A stretch of 64,000 nt of DNA, from contig CAZLRF010000022.1 of NCBI GenBank assembly GCA_964561785.1, positions 16,393-80,392 on the forward strand, written 5' to 3'. The notes below the pieces were generated by a model. That model searched no databases. It was given only the letters and a program-made list of their open reading frames with translations, and was not told the DNA's origin. The position numbers and the translations under genes are program-made. This DNA comes from DATBSL01 sp964561785. Its GTDB lineage: Bacteria; Acidobacteriota; Vicinamibacteria; Fen-336. Positions 56,971-64,000 of this stretch are shown here, piece after piece (within the stretch, counting starts at the first letter, position 1; each line of letters begins with the position of its first letter).

Positions 56971-58340
56971 GGGACTACTCGCCGAAGCGACGCACCGCGG
57001 TCGTCTTCGCGGGAAGCGGGTCGAGCGGCGCCTACCACGCGGGGGCGCTGCGTGCCCTCGACGAGAGCGGGGTCAAGATCGACCTCGTGGTCGGATCGGG
57101 CGTCGGCGTCGTGGCCGCGGCCTTCGCGGCCGTCGGCGGGGGGGCGCGGCTTCACGGGCCGGGCGGCTTCTGGACGGGCGTGAGCTGGGGCGCGTTCTAC
57201 CGCGTGCGCCCGGTGCTGCGCCTCGCGCTCTCCCTGCTCGCGGTCTCGTTCGCGGTGTTCGCGCTGCCCGTGCTGCTCGGGCTCCTCCTCGGGATGGCGT
57301 TTCCGCTCCTCCTCATCGCCGACCGCGTCGCCCCCGGCGCCGCCTCGCGCGCTCTCGGCGCGCTCTGGGTCACGCCGGAGGCGCTGAGCGGCCCCTACCT
57401 CGCGGCCCAGGCGGTGCCCGTCTTCGCCCTCGCCATGCTCGCGATCGCGGTCGCCACGGCCGCGCTCGTCCGGGACCGCCGCCGCTTCGCCGAGGCGTTC
57501 GAGTCGCTCCTCGACTCCCGGCCGGGCCTCGAGAGGCTCAAGCGCAGCCTCTGGAGCGTGGCCCGGGGCGCCGCCCTCTCGGGCGCGGTGCCCGGCGAGA
57601 GAGAGCTCGGCCGCCGGTACGTCACCCTCCTGGCGGAGAACCTCGGGGAGCCCGGCTTCCGCGAGCTCGTGCTGCGCACCGCCGACCTCGACCGCGGGAG
57701 CGCGCTCGCCTTCACCGTGCTGCGCGAGGAGGGAGAGGATGCGAGGGCGGCGGGCCGGGGGGCGCTCCGCGGGGCGGTGGACCTGCGGGCGGAAGGGCAC
57801 GGCGAGCTTCTCCTCGACGCCCTCGCGACCGGCCTCCTGTGCCCGACCGCGACCGAGCTGCGGCGGATCACGTTCCCGAGGGGATCCGCCCTCGCCGGGG
57901 AGACCCACCGCCTGACCGACGCCACCCTCGCCGGGGGCAGCGGGGTCGAGGAGGCGCTGGCCGCGGGCGCGGAGCAGGTCGTGGTCGTGACCGGGGTGCC
58001 GGAAGCGGCCGATCCGCCGGTGCGCCGGCGCGGCCCGCTCGCACGGCTCGACGCCGTGGCCCGCACCCTCGAGCGCCGGGTCTCCGAGGAGATCGAGTGG
58101 GCCGGCGCGGGCGCCTCGGTCGACGTCTGGGTCGTGCGGCCGCGCAAGCGGTCGCTGGGGCCGATGGAGCTCGACGGGGCGAGCGATCCCGCGACCGAGG
58201 TGCGTCAGACGACCGAGGACCTCGTCGAGCTCGGCTACCGCGACGCCTACGCACAGTTCGTGGAGCCCGTGGTCGGCCAGTCGCCCCTCCCGCAGCGGGA
58301 GGAGGGAAAGTACCGGGACACGCAGCCGGTGGGGCTGTAG
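56967..58340 (+). CDS. Patatin-like membrane protein lacking the catalytic dyad
   Basis: 457 residues from a GTG behind CCGGAGG. It starts like a patatin phospholipase (FAGSGSSGAYHAGALRAL for the oxyanion loop), but the nucleophile elbow GxSxG is GSGVG (43-47), so Ser is Gly45, and the DG[AG] Asp motif reads LTDATLAGG (D318-A-T). Two hydrophobic spans at about 84-117 and one at 148-167 sit inside the fold, between the elbow and the second motif. The C-terminal 100 residues are hydrophilic. Hydrolase activity is improbable; membrane or lipid binding is possible. Its neighbours overlap it by four bases upstream and lie 32 bases downstream. Confidence 0.82.
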   Translation: MRDYSPKRRTAVVFAGSGSSGAYHAGALRALDESGVKIDLVVGSGVGVVAAAFAAVGGGARLHGPGGFWTGVSWGAFYRVRPVLRLALSLLAVSFAVFALPVLLGLLLGMAFPLLLIADRVAPGAASRALGALWVTPEALSGPYLAAQAVPVFALAMLAIAVATAALVRDRRRFAEAFESLLDSRPGLERLKRSLWSVARGAALSGAVPGERELGRRYVTLLAENLGEPGFRELVLRTADLDRGSALAFTVLREEGEDARAAGRGALRGAVDLRAEGHGELLLDALATGLLCPTATELRRITFPRGSALAGETHRLTDATLAGGSGVEEALAAGAEQVVVVTGVPEAADPPVRRRGPLARLDAVARTLERRVSEEIEWAGAGASVDVWVVRPRKRSLGPMELDGASDPATEVRQTTEDLVELGYRDAYAQFVEPVVGQSPLPQREEGKYRDTQPVGL

Positions 58341-58372
58341 CCGCGCCGCCCGCGCGGCAGCCGGGGGAGACG

Positions 58373-59539
58373 ATGAGCGAGCGGGGCCGGGGAACGACGG
58401 CGGTGCACGGCGGGCGCGATCCCGCCCCCGGGGCCCTCGCCGCGCCGGTCGTCCAGTCCTCGACCTTCGCGTTCGCCTCCTCGGCCGAGATGCGGCGCCA
58501 CCTCGAGGGGGACGACGAGCTCTTCCTCTACACCCGCTACGCGAACCCGACCGTGCGCGACCTGGAGGAGGCCCTCGCCGCGCTCGAGGGGGCGGAGGCG
58601 GCCCTCGCGCTCTCGTCGGGAATGGCCGCGATGACGACGGCCCTCACGTCGCTGTGCAGCGCCGGCGACGAGGTCCTCGCGAGCAGCTCGCTCTACGGCG
58701 GCACCGTGCGCCTCCTGACCGGGCTGCTGCCCCGGTTCGGGGTCTCGTCCCGCTTCCTCGGGCGCGAGGAGATCGAGCGGCTCCCCGACGTCGCGGGGGA
58801 GCGCAGCCGGGTCCTCGTCCTCGAGAGCCCGACCAACCCCGCCCTCGAGGTGCTCGACCTCGCCGCGGCCTGCGCCCGGGCGCGCGCGTGCGGGCTCGCG
58901 GTGGTGGTCGACAACACCTTCGCGACGCCGTTGCTCCAGCGGCCCCTCCTCCTCGGGGCCGACCTCGTCGTGCACAGCCTCACCAAGGCCCTGGCCGGGC
59001 ACTCCGACGTGATCGGGGGCGCGCTCGCCGGGGCGCGCGACACCGTCCTCGCCGCCCGTGCGACGATGAAGGACCTCGGCGGGTGCCTCGACCCCCACGC
59101 CGCCTTCCTGGTCCGACGGGGGCTCAAGACGCTGCACCTGCGCCTCGAGCGCCAGTCGGCGAACGCGCTCGCCCTCGCCCGCCGGCTGGAGGGCCACCCC
59201 CGCCTGCGCCGGGTGCTGTATCCCGGGCTGCCGTCGCACCCCGACCACGAGGTCGCGCGGCGGCAGATGGCGGCCTTCGGCGGGATGGTGACGCTCGTGC
59301 TGGAGGGCGGGCTCGCCGCGGCCGAGCGCTTCTACGACCGCCTGCGCCTCGTGGCGCGCGCCGCGAGCCTCGGCGGGGTGGAGACGCTCGCGAGCCTCCC
59401 CGTCCACACCTCCCACTACGGCCTCACCGAAGAGCGCCTGCGCGAGGCGGGGATCGATCCCGGCATGGTGAGGCTGTCCGTCGGCGTGGAGGACGTCACC
59501 GACCTCGTCTGCGACGTGGAGCAGGCGCTCTCGGCCTGA
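58373..59539 (+). CDS. PLP-dependent trans-sulfuration enzyme (cystathionine gamma-synthase / O-acylhomoserine sulfhydrylase family)
   Basis: 388 residues behind GGGGGAGA. Cys/Met metabolism fold: TTAVHGGRDPAPGALAAPVV, YTRYANPTVRDLEEALAALEG, SSGMAAMTTAL, ESPTNPALEVLD, VDNTFATPLLQRPL, and the PLP lysine K205 in HSLTKALAGHSDVIGG. The C-terminal SLGGVETLASLPVHTSHYGL is typical of methionine gamma-lyase or cystathionine gamma-synthase. With ThrA in the same window it could form methionine from acyl-homoserine, but lyase activity cannot be ruled out from sequence. Confidence 0.92.
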   Translation: MSERGRGTTAVHGGRDPAPGALAAPVVQSSTFAFASSAEMRRHLEGDDELFLYTRYANPTVRDLEEALAALEGAEAALALSSGMAAMTTALTSLCSAGDEVLASSSLYGGTVRLLTGLLPRFGVSSRFLGREEIERLPDVAGERSRVLVLESPTNPALEVLDLAAACARARACGLAVVVDNTFATPLLQRPLLLGADLVVHSLTKALAGHSDVIGGALAGARDTVLAARATMKDLGGCLDPHAAFLVRRGLKTLHLRLERQSANALALARRLEGHPRLRRVLYPGLPSHPDHEVARRQMAAFGGMVTLVLEGGLAAAERFYDRLRLVARAASLGGVETLASLPVHTSHYGLTEERLREAGIDPGMVRLSVGVEDVTDLVCDVEQALSA

Positions 59540-59548
59540 GGCCCTCGC

Positions 59549-60091
59549 ATGCTGCCCCCGCTCCAGCAGCAGCTGCTGAGCCTCGGGCTCGTGGGCCTGG
59601 GCCTGTACTTCGGCGTGCAGGTCGTGCGGGGGCTCGCCGGCTACATGCGGTACCGGCGCCTGGCCGCCACCGCCCTCGTGACCTGGCCCGGGCCGCGGCC
59701 CGCGCTGTACCCGTGGCTCGTGCTGCTCGGGGCCTCGGGGGCGGTCGTGGCCGCGATCAACGCCGCGATGGGCAGGCCCATCCTCCACGTGGTCGGCCTC
59801 TCCCTGATGGCGGCGTACTTCCTCGGGCTCGTGCCGCTCGCCCGCGGGATCCGGCTCGGGCTGTACCGCGACGGGGTGTGGGCGCACCGCGGCTTCCTCC
59901 CGTGGGGAGCCGTCGCGCGGATCGCCTTCGTGGAGGGGGAGCAGGTGGTGCTGCTGCTGCGCCCGCGCCGGGGCGGAGCGTCCTACAAGCTGCCCGTGCC
60001 CCCCTCGGAGTACGGGGCGGTCCGCAAGATCCTCGACGAGAAGGCGCGCTCGGGCATCCTCCACCTCGACCCGGCGATCCTCGGCCTCTAG
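59549..60091 (+). CDS. Three-helix membrane protein of unknown function
   Basis: 180 residues. Helices at 8-26 (QLLSLGLVGLGLYFGVQVV), 52-70 (PWLVLLGASGAVVAAINAA) and 76-97 (ILHVVGLSLMAAYFLGLVPL), followed by a soluble PH-like or DUF5673-like domain (GIRLGLYRDGVWAHRGFLPW, AFVEGEQVVLLLRPRRGG, YGAVRKILDEKARSG). It is nine bases from the PLP enzyme and its stop codon lies in the loop of the hairpin that ends the operon. The function is not known. Confidence 0.72.
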   Translation: MLPPLQQQLLSLGLVGLGLYFGVQVVRGLAGYMRYRRLAATALVTWPGPRPALYPWLVLLGASGAVVAAINAAMGRPILHVVGLSLMAAYFLGLVPLARGIRLGLYRDGVWAHRGFLPWGAVARIAFVEGEQVVLLLRPRRGGASYKLPVPPSEYGAVRKILDEKARSGILHLDPAILGL

Positions 60092-60106
60092 GCCGGCCCG
60101 TTTTTT
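60082..60106 (+). terminator. Rho-independent terminator of the greA operon
   Basis: CGGCC-TCTA-GGCCG forms a short GC hairpin whose loop contains the TAG stop of the membrane protein gene. Five bases later comes a run of six T. It is the only clear T-tract terminator seen in the window. Confidence 0.6.
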
Positions 60107-60157
60107 GCGTTTCTTCACGCCCGCGCCCGGCCCGGTTCGTCGTATCCTTCGGGGTCG

Positions 60158-61030
60158 ATGCTCTCCCCGGTTCGCCTGACTCGAGACGTGTCCCTCGCTG
60201 CCGCCCTCGCCCTCGTCGCGGGTCTGTCCGCGCTCGCGCAGGAGCCCCCCCGCTCGCACGTGAGGGCCACGCTGCTCGCCGAGGCGGACGCCGTCCGGCC
60301 CGGGCAGCCGCTTCTCCTCGGCATCCGCCTCGAGATGGAGGAGGGGTGGCACACCTACTGGAGGAACCCGGGGGACTCGGGCCTCGCGACCCGCGTGCGC
60401 TGGCGGCTCCCCCCGGGTTTCGAGGCGGGGGAGATCCAGTGGCCGCGGCCGGGGCGCTTCTCCACCGGACCGCTCGTCAGCTACGGCTACGAGCGCGAGG
60501 TGCTCCTCCTCGTCGAGGTGAAGACGCCGCCCGCCGTGCCCGGGCGGGAGGTCCGGCTCGCGGGACGGGTCGACTGGCTCGAGTGCCTCGAGGCGTGCAT
60601 CCCCGGCAGGGCGGAGCTCTCGCTCACCCTGCCGGTCCGGACGGCCTCCGCTCCGGGCCCCCACGCCGCGCTCTTCGAACAGGCGCGCCGCCGGCTGCCG
60701 GTGAAGGACGCCGGCTGGGCCTTCGCGGCGCGTCCCGGGGGGGAGGGCTTCCTCCTCGACGTGCGCCCGCCCCGGGGGACGACGCTTCGGGGGGCCTGGT
60801 TCTACGCCGTCGTCCCGCGGGTCGTGGACCACGCCCGTCCCCAGGCCCTCGCCCGGGAGGGGGCCCTGCACCGCCTCGCCGTGCCGCGCGACCCGAACGG
60901 CTCCGTGGAGCGTCTGACCGGGGTGCTGGTCGCCGAGACGGGAGCCGGCACGCGCGCCCTCGAGGTCGACGTGCCCCTCGCCGGCGCGACACGAACCGCG
61001 AATCCGAGTCACAAGGAGAGCAAGCCATGA
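60158..61030 (+). CDS. Stand-alone DsbD N-terminal (alpha) domain protein, secreted
   Basis: 290 residues. Signal peptide (VSLAAALALVAGLSALAQ). The body is an immunoglobulin-like DsbD_N domain: ADAVRPGQPLLLGIRLEMEE, GWHTYWRNPGDSGLATRVRW, SYGYEREVLLLVEVKTP, and the redox Cys pair C143-x3-C147 in WLECLEACIPG. Full DsbD also has a membrane beta domain and a thioredoxin gamma domain; neither is here. It would accept or give electrons in the periplasm with a separate partner, likely the redoxin encoded next (ATGA overlap). Confidence 0.88.
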   Translation: MLSPVRLTRDVSLAAALALVAGLSALAQEPPRSHVRATLLAEADAVRPGQPLLLGIRLEMEEGWHTYWRNPGDSGLATRVRWRLPPGFEAGEIQWPRPGRFSTGPLVSYGYEREVLLLVEVKTPPAVPGREVRLAGRVDWLECLEACIPGRAELSLTLPVRTASAPGPHAALFEQARRRLPVKDAGWAFAARPGGEGFLLDVRPPRGTTLRGAWFYAVVPRVVDHARPQALAREGALHRLAVPRDPNGSVERLTGVLVAETGAGTRALEVDVPLAGATRTANPSHKESKP

Positions 61031-61641
61031 GGAAGATCGCCTTCGTCGCCCTCGCCGCCGCGGCCGCGCTCGCGGCGGCCTCGACCGCCCCCGCCGACGC
61101 GGTGGTGGGCCAGCCCGCCCCCGCCTTCACGCTCACGGACAGCAACGGGAAGAGCCACTCGCTCGCCTCGTTCCAGGGCAAGACGGTCGTGCTCGAGTGG
61201 TGGAACCACGAGTGCCCGTTCGTGGCCAAGCACTACGGCAGCGGCAACATGCAGAAGCTGCAGAAGGAGTGGACGGGCAAGGGCGTCGTGTGGCTCACCG
61301 TGAGCTCCTCCGCCCCCGGCAAGCAGGGCCACGTCGACGGCGCGAAGGCGAACGCGCTGATGAAGGAGAAGGGCGGCGCTTCGACCGCGGTGCTCCTCGA
61401 CCACGACGGGAAGGTCGGCAAGGCCTACGGGGCGAAGACCACCCCTCACATGTTCGTCATCGACCCCCGCGGGAAGCTCGTCTACGCGGGCGGGATCGAC
61501 GACAAGCCGTCGACCGACCAGGCCGACGTCGCCACCGCGAAGAACCACGTCTCGGCCGCCCTCGCCGAGGTCCTCGCGGGCAAGCCGGTGACGACCGCGA
61601 CGAGCGCGCCGTACGGGTGCGGCGTCAAGTACGCCGACTAG
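61027..61641 (+). CDS. Secreted redoxin (AhpC/TSA, TlpA-related)
   Basis: 204 residues behind CAAGGAGAG. Signal peptide MRKIAFVALAAAAALAAAS. Thioredoxin fold with VGQPAPAFTLTDSNGKSHSL, then LEWWNHECPFVAKHYGS: one reactive Cys63 in ECPF where a TlpA would have CxxC. A second Cys198 is near the end (APYGCGVKYAD), possibly the resolving Cys. KTTPHMFVIDPRGKLVYAGG carries the cis-Pro. It is expected to reduce peroxide or protein thiols outside the inner membrane and is co-translated with the DsbD_N gene. Its last 17 bases overlap the 3' end of the HprK-like gene. Confidence 0.9.
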   Translation: MRKIAFVALAAAAALAAASTAPADAVVGQPAPAFTLTDSNGKSHSLASFQGKTVVLEWWNHECPFVAKHYGSGNMQKLQKEWTGKGVVWLTVSSSAPGKQGHVDGAKANALMKEKGGASTAVLLDHDGKVGKAYGAKTTPHMFVIDPRGKLVYAGGIDDKPSTDQADVATAKNHVSAALAEVLAGKPVTTATSAPYGCGVKYAD

Positions 61642-62449
61642 CCGCGGCGGCGAGCATCCCGCCGAGCCGCTCCCAGGGCGGCTCGGCGGGGCTCCACTCC
61701 ATCCGGTAGACGGGCACCGCCTCCACGAGGCGGGAGACGACGCAAAGCGCGGCCGACCACAGCGGGGGGGCGAGCGGGACCGGCGTCGAGGCGAGAACGC
61801 GGCCCGCCGCGAGGGCGGGGGAGAGCCGCTCGAGCCGCAGCGTCTCGCCCTTCGCGAGGTCGACGAGGAGGGCGAGCGGCGCGGGGCGAGTGCGCGTCCC
61901 CCGGCCCTCGCCCCAGAACCCCGAGCGCACGAGGTCGAAGGGCGCGCCGGGGACCGCCGCGACCAGCTCGTCGGACAGGACCGGGAAGGGGGAGGTCCCT
62001 GCGAGGGTCGTCTTGCCCGCGCCCGAGGCGCCGAAGAAGCCGACGCCCCTGCCGTTCACCGCGACCCCCGCCGCGTGCAGGGGCAGGCCTCCCAGCAGAG
62101 GAAGGCGCGCCATCATCGCCGTGCGCACGACCGCCTCGAGCGGGTAGGCGCGCTCCTCGCGGCGAAACAGCCGCGCCCACCCCGCGAGAGGGTCGATCTC
62201 GGCGACGAGGCTTCGGTGGCTCAGGAGGAGGCGTCCGGACGACCACCGCTGCACCGCGGGCTCCCACTGCGGGTAGAGGGCGCGCTCGTCGCTCGCCCAG
62301 GGAGGGGAGGGGACGAGGTCGATCGCGAAGGGCTCTCCCGTCGCCGCGCCCTCGTCGGGGTCCAGCCGGGCGATCGCCTCGCGCTCGCCGGGCAGGAGCG
62401 CCTCGTCCGGGGTGACGGAGAAGCGGACGCCGCCCGCGCGGAACCTCAC
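61625..62449 (-). CDS. HprK-related kinase of a peptide-modification cluster
   Basis: 274 residues, GTG overlapping the radical SAM stop (GTGA). The N-terminal half is strand-rich with no recognised fold (RLLLSHRSLVAEIDPLAGWA). The C-terminal half is the HPr-kinase P-loop fold: LPLHAAGVAVNGRGVGFFGA, Walker A GASGAGKT, PVLSDELVAAVPGAP for the acidic motif, then LVDLAKGETLRLERL. HprK relatives in RiPP and HPr-rel-A systems sit beside PqqD-like proteins; HprK-like lasso kinases phosphorylate a C-terminal Ser of their peptide. The adjoining precursor ends in Ser-Ser, so a similar role here is an inference worth testing. Confidence 0.85.
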   Translation of the reverse strand: MRFRAGGVRFSVTPDEALLPGEREAIARLDPDEGAATGEPFAIDLVPSPPWASDERALYPQWEPAVQRWSSGRLLLSHRSLVAEIDPLAGWARLFRREERAYPLEAVVRTAMMARLPLLGGLPLHAAGVAVNGRGVGFFGASGAGKTTLAGTSPFPVLSDELVAAVPGAPFDLVRSGFWGEGRGTRTRPAPLALLVDLAKGETLRLERLSPALAAGRVLASTPVPLAPPLWSAALCVVSRLVEAVPVYRMEWSPAEPPWERLGGMLAAAASRRT

Positions 62450-63480
62450 GGGGCGGACAGGCGCACCCGCTCCTTGATCTCGGCCTGCTCCCGGTGGTGG
62501 GGGTCGGGCCGGAGGGGGTCGCCGGTGCGCTGCAGGGCGAGGGCCGGACAGAACGGGAAGCTCGCCGGGGCCCCGCCCGCGGCGACGAGAGCGTCGTTGG
62601 CCTCGCGGGCGACCGCGGCGGCGTGGACGCGCTCGGGGGCGAGCGCCCACAGCTCCCGCAGGGGCGTCTTTCGCACGTTGCCGAGCGCCGCGCGGCGCCA
62701 CTGCAAGCACGGGAAGACGTTCCCTTCGGGGTCGACCGCGAGGGTCGTGCGGCCGAGCCCGCAGTTCGTCCCTCCCGCCGCGCGCTCCTCGTGGGGCAGC
62801 GTGCCCGCCTCGCGCGCCGCCCGGAACAGGCGCTCGACCGCGGCGGGCGAGGCCCGGTATCCGAGGGGGGCCTCGTCGCCGTCGTCGCGCGGCGTCAGCA
62901 CGGGGTCGGCCCGCCACGGCACGCCGCGCTCCTCGGCGAAGCGACGCATCGCGTCCATCTCGTCCTCGTTGAGCCGGGTGAGCGGGGTCTTGAGGACGAC
63001 GCTCACCGACCGCGCGAGGAGCCGGTCGAGACCGCGCCTCATCGCCTCGAACGAGCCGGGGGTGCCGGTGGCGCGGTCGTGGGTCGGCGCCCCCGCCCCG
63101 TGCAGGCTCAGCTCCACCGCGAGCGGGCGCAGGGCGGCGATCTCGGCCGCGAGCGCCTCCGTCACCAGCGCGCCGTTCGTCAGGATGCGCAGGGCGAACG
63201 CCCGCTCGCGCGCCGCCCGCCCGACGTCGAGGAACGCGGGGTGCGCGAGGGGCTCTCCCCCGGTGAGGGCGACGTAGAGCGTTCCGAGCGCGCGCAGATC
63301 GTCGAGGACGCCGCGCCACTCGGCGCCCGAGAGGCCGCGCCGGTCGTGGTGGCGGGGGTTGTAGCAGAACACGCAGCGCCAGTTGCAGCGGTAGGTGAGC
63401 TCGAGGCTCGCGGAGAGCGGCTGCGCCCGCTCCATCGCGACCTGCTTGAGCCGGGCGGACGGCGTCCAGGAGAGGGCCAT
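62446..63480 (-). CDS. Radical SAM/SPASM peptide-modifying enzyme
   Basis: 344 residues, ATG overlapping the PqqD stop (TGATG) with GAGG upstream. Radical SAM Cys motif CNWRCVFC in LELTYRCNWRCVFCYNPRHH (CxxxCxxC), SAM-binding LTGGEPLAHPAFLDVGRAAR, VELSLHGAGAPTHDRATGTP, and a SPASM-type Cys set (TNCGLGRTTLAVDPEGNVFP, CLQW, FCPAL) for auxiliary iron-sulfur clusters. This is the PqqE/AlbA/mycofactocin-like organisation of enzymes that form carbon-carbon or thioether links in peptides guided by a PqqD-type domain. Its likely substrate is the peptide at 63740-63925. Confidence 0.93.
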   Translation of the reverse strand: MALSWTPSARLKQVAMERAQPLSASLELTYRCNWRCVFCYNPRHHDRRGLSGAEWRGVLDDLRALGTLYVALTGGEPLAHPAFLDVGRAARERAFALRILTNGALVTEALAAEIAALRPLAVELSLHGAGAPTHDRATGTPGSFEAMRRGLDRLLARSVSVVLKTPLTRLNEDEMDAMRRFAEERGVPWRADPVLTPRDDGDEAPLGYRASPAAVERLFRAAREAGTLPHEERAAGGTNCGLGRTTLAVDPEGNVFPCLQWRRAALGNVRKTPLRELWALAPERVHAAAVAREANDALVAAGGAPASFPFCPALALQRTGDPLRPDPHHREQAEIKERVRLSAP

Positions 63481-63737
63481 CAGGCCTCGACCACGAGCCC
63501 GCGCTCGCGCAGGGACGAGACGAAGTCCCGTACGTCGTCCCGGGCCCGGGCGGGCTCCGCGTCGAAGCGCTCGACGACCGCGGCCACGAGAGCGTCCTCG
63601 TCCCGCTCCTCGAGGAGCGACCACACGAGGGCGCCCGTCGGGTTGAGGCCGAGCACCCGGCCCTCGGCGAGGCTCATGAGCACGGCTTCCTCGCCGATCC
63701 TCTGCCAGGCGACGTCGGGGTGGCGGCGCAGGGCCAC
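63480..63737 (-). CDS. PqqD-family RiPP recognition element
   Basis: 85 residues, GTG start two bases after the precursor stop. Winged-helix PqqD pattern: VAWQRIGEEAVLMSLAEGRV, LGLNPTGALVWSLLEERDED, and FVSSLRERGLVVEA. Such stand-alone recognition elements grip the leader part of a precursor peptide and present it to a radical SAM enzyme. Placement between precursor and radical SAM gene fits that job. Confidence 0.92.
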   Translation of the reverse strand: MALRRHPDVAWQRIGEEAVLMSLAEGRVLGLNPTGALVWSLLEERDEDALVAAVVERFDAEPARARDDVRDFVSSLRERGLVVEA

Positions 63738-63739
63738 GC

Positions 63740-63925
63740 TCAGCTGGAGACGGGGCCGACGGCGGTGCAGTCCGGGCCGCCCGCCGGCTGCTTCTGGCAG
63801 CCGCTCATCAGACTGGGCTGGGCTTCGAGGGGCTGCTCCCAGGTCACGGCCGGCTTCTCGTACGGCAGCCGCCGGGCCGGGCGCGTCCCGGCCGGGTCCG
63901 CCGTGCGGTCGCTGCCTTCGCTCAT
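63740..63925 (-). CDS. Candidate RiPP precursor peptide (61 residues)
   Basis: 61 residues, first gene of the minus-strand cluster. Residues 1-20 are polar and Arg-rich, then Y22-E23-K24-P25 (RLPYEKPAVTW) is a YxxP leader motif of the sort bound by recognition elements in lasso and related systems. The last 22 residues (from about M40) are rich in Gly, Pro and Gln with two Cys (C43 in SGCQKQPA, C53 in GPDCTAV) and end GPVSS. Size, position before PqqD, and leader/core split support a precursor. It lacks the Thr at -2 and ring Asp/Glu at 7-9 expected of a lasso peptide. A TACACT box upstream (near 63956-63951) may be its promoter. Confidence 0.75.
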   Translation of the reverse strand: MSEGSDRTADPAGTRPARRLPYEKPAVTWEQPLEAQPSLMSGCQKQPAGGPDCTAVGPVSS

Positions 63926-64000
63926 GCCTCGAACCCCCCGCGCCCTGTCAGTGTAACCCCGGCGGCGCGCCCACGGAAGAGGCCCGCCGCGACGGCCCTC

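Noticed and set aside
61625..63925. Lasso peptide cluster
   Set aside because: No asparagine-synthetase-like cyclase or B2 protease in view, no Thr at -2 of a plausible core and no Asp/Glu at ring position 7-9. It would be reconsidered if those genes lie beyond the edge.

Overview
This window is very GC-rich, gene-dense bacterial chromosome. Most reading frames start with GTG, ATG or TTG behind a GGAGG-type ribosome binding site, and many neighbours share ATGA, GTGA or TTGA stop/start overlaps. Lipoprotein signals, a TonB C-terminal domain, an MltF-type murein hydrolase and Tat signals point to a diderm (Gram-negative) heterotroph. The gene mix (many PIN toxins, GH116, AmmeMemoRadiSam, single-chain GcvP) resembles uncultured Acidobacteriota, but that placement is only an inference. 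I see no rRNA, tRNA, CRISPR array, phage or intact transposon, and no gene-free stretch over 300 bases; the longest gap is 34448-34646.

Layout. 1-6139: a zinc-ribbon/SPFH pair, two RHH-PIN toxin-antitoxin pairs, and a DUF4019 protein, an NmrA-type reductase and a PP2C phosphatase. 6162-18555: carbohydrate region with a Tat-exported GH116 enzyme, a DUF5009 acyltransferase overlapping a DUF5107-TPR protein, a membrane spermidine-synthase-like protein and a large secreted clan GH-A enzyme. 18561-26424: Yip1 protein, fused aspartokinase-homoserine dehydrogenase, a Ser/Thr kinase ending in a TonB domain, and an AmmeMemoRadiSam system in which Memo and AMMECR1 are one membrane-anchored protein. 26591-30228: a sodium/sugar symporter, a tiny membrane protein and a GH5 enzyme. 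30265-37544: GlsB-like protein, MltF-like transglycosylase, two paired lipoproteins, an orphan hydrogenase-type maturation protease, uvrC and a third toxin-antitoxin pair.

37554-44605: a ClpX-like ATPase, then a compact housekeeping run trpS-scpA-scpB-rluB-hisC-cmk, where TrpRS carries iron-sulfur cysteines and Cmk carries a C-terminal cupin. 44614-46615: an ACT protein and a PilB/GspE homologue that has lost both Walker motifs. 46696-51861: glycine cleavage operon gcvT-gcvH-gcvP from a clear promoter. 51946-60106: EAL protein, rarA, a SpoU methyltransferase, and a greA-led operon containing a decayed UvrC-like protein, a patatin-like protein lacking its nucleophile, and a PLP trans-sulfuration enzyme. 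60158-61641: a DsbD-N protein with a secreted redoxin. 61625-63925: the most interesting part, a candidate RiPP (modified peptide) cluster of precursor, PqqD-type recognition protein, radical SAM/SPASM enzyme and HprK-like kinase, which continues or ends at the window edge.

A recurring theme is proteins built from catalytic folds whose catalytic residues are missing (pseudo-ATPase, pseudo-patatin, UvrC-like) and unusual fusions (Cmk-cupin, kinase-TonB, Memo-AMMECR1). A second theme is toxin-antitoxin operons whose promoter or palindromic operator abuts or overlaps the antitoxin start codon, suggesting leaderless transcripts.
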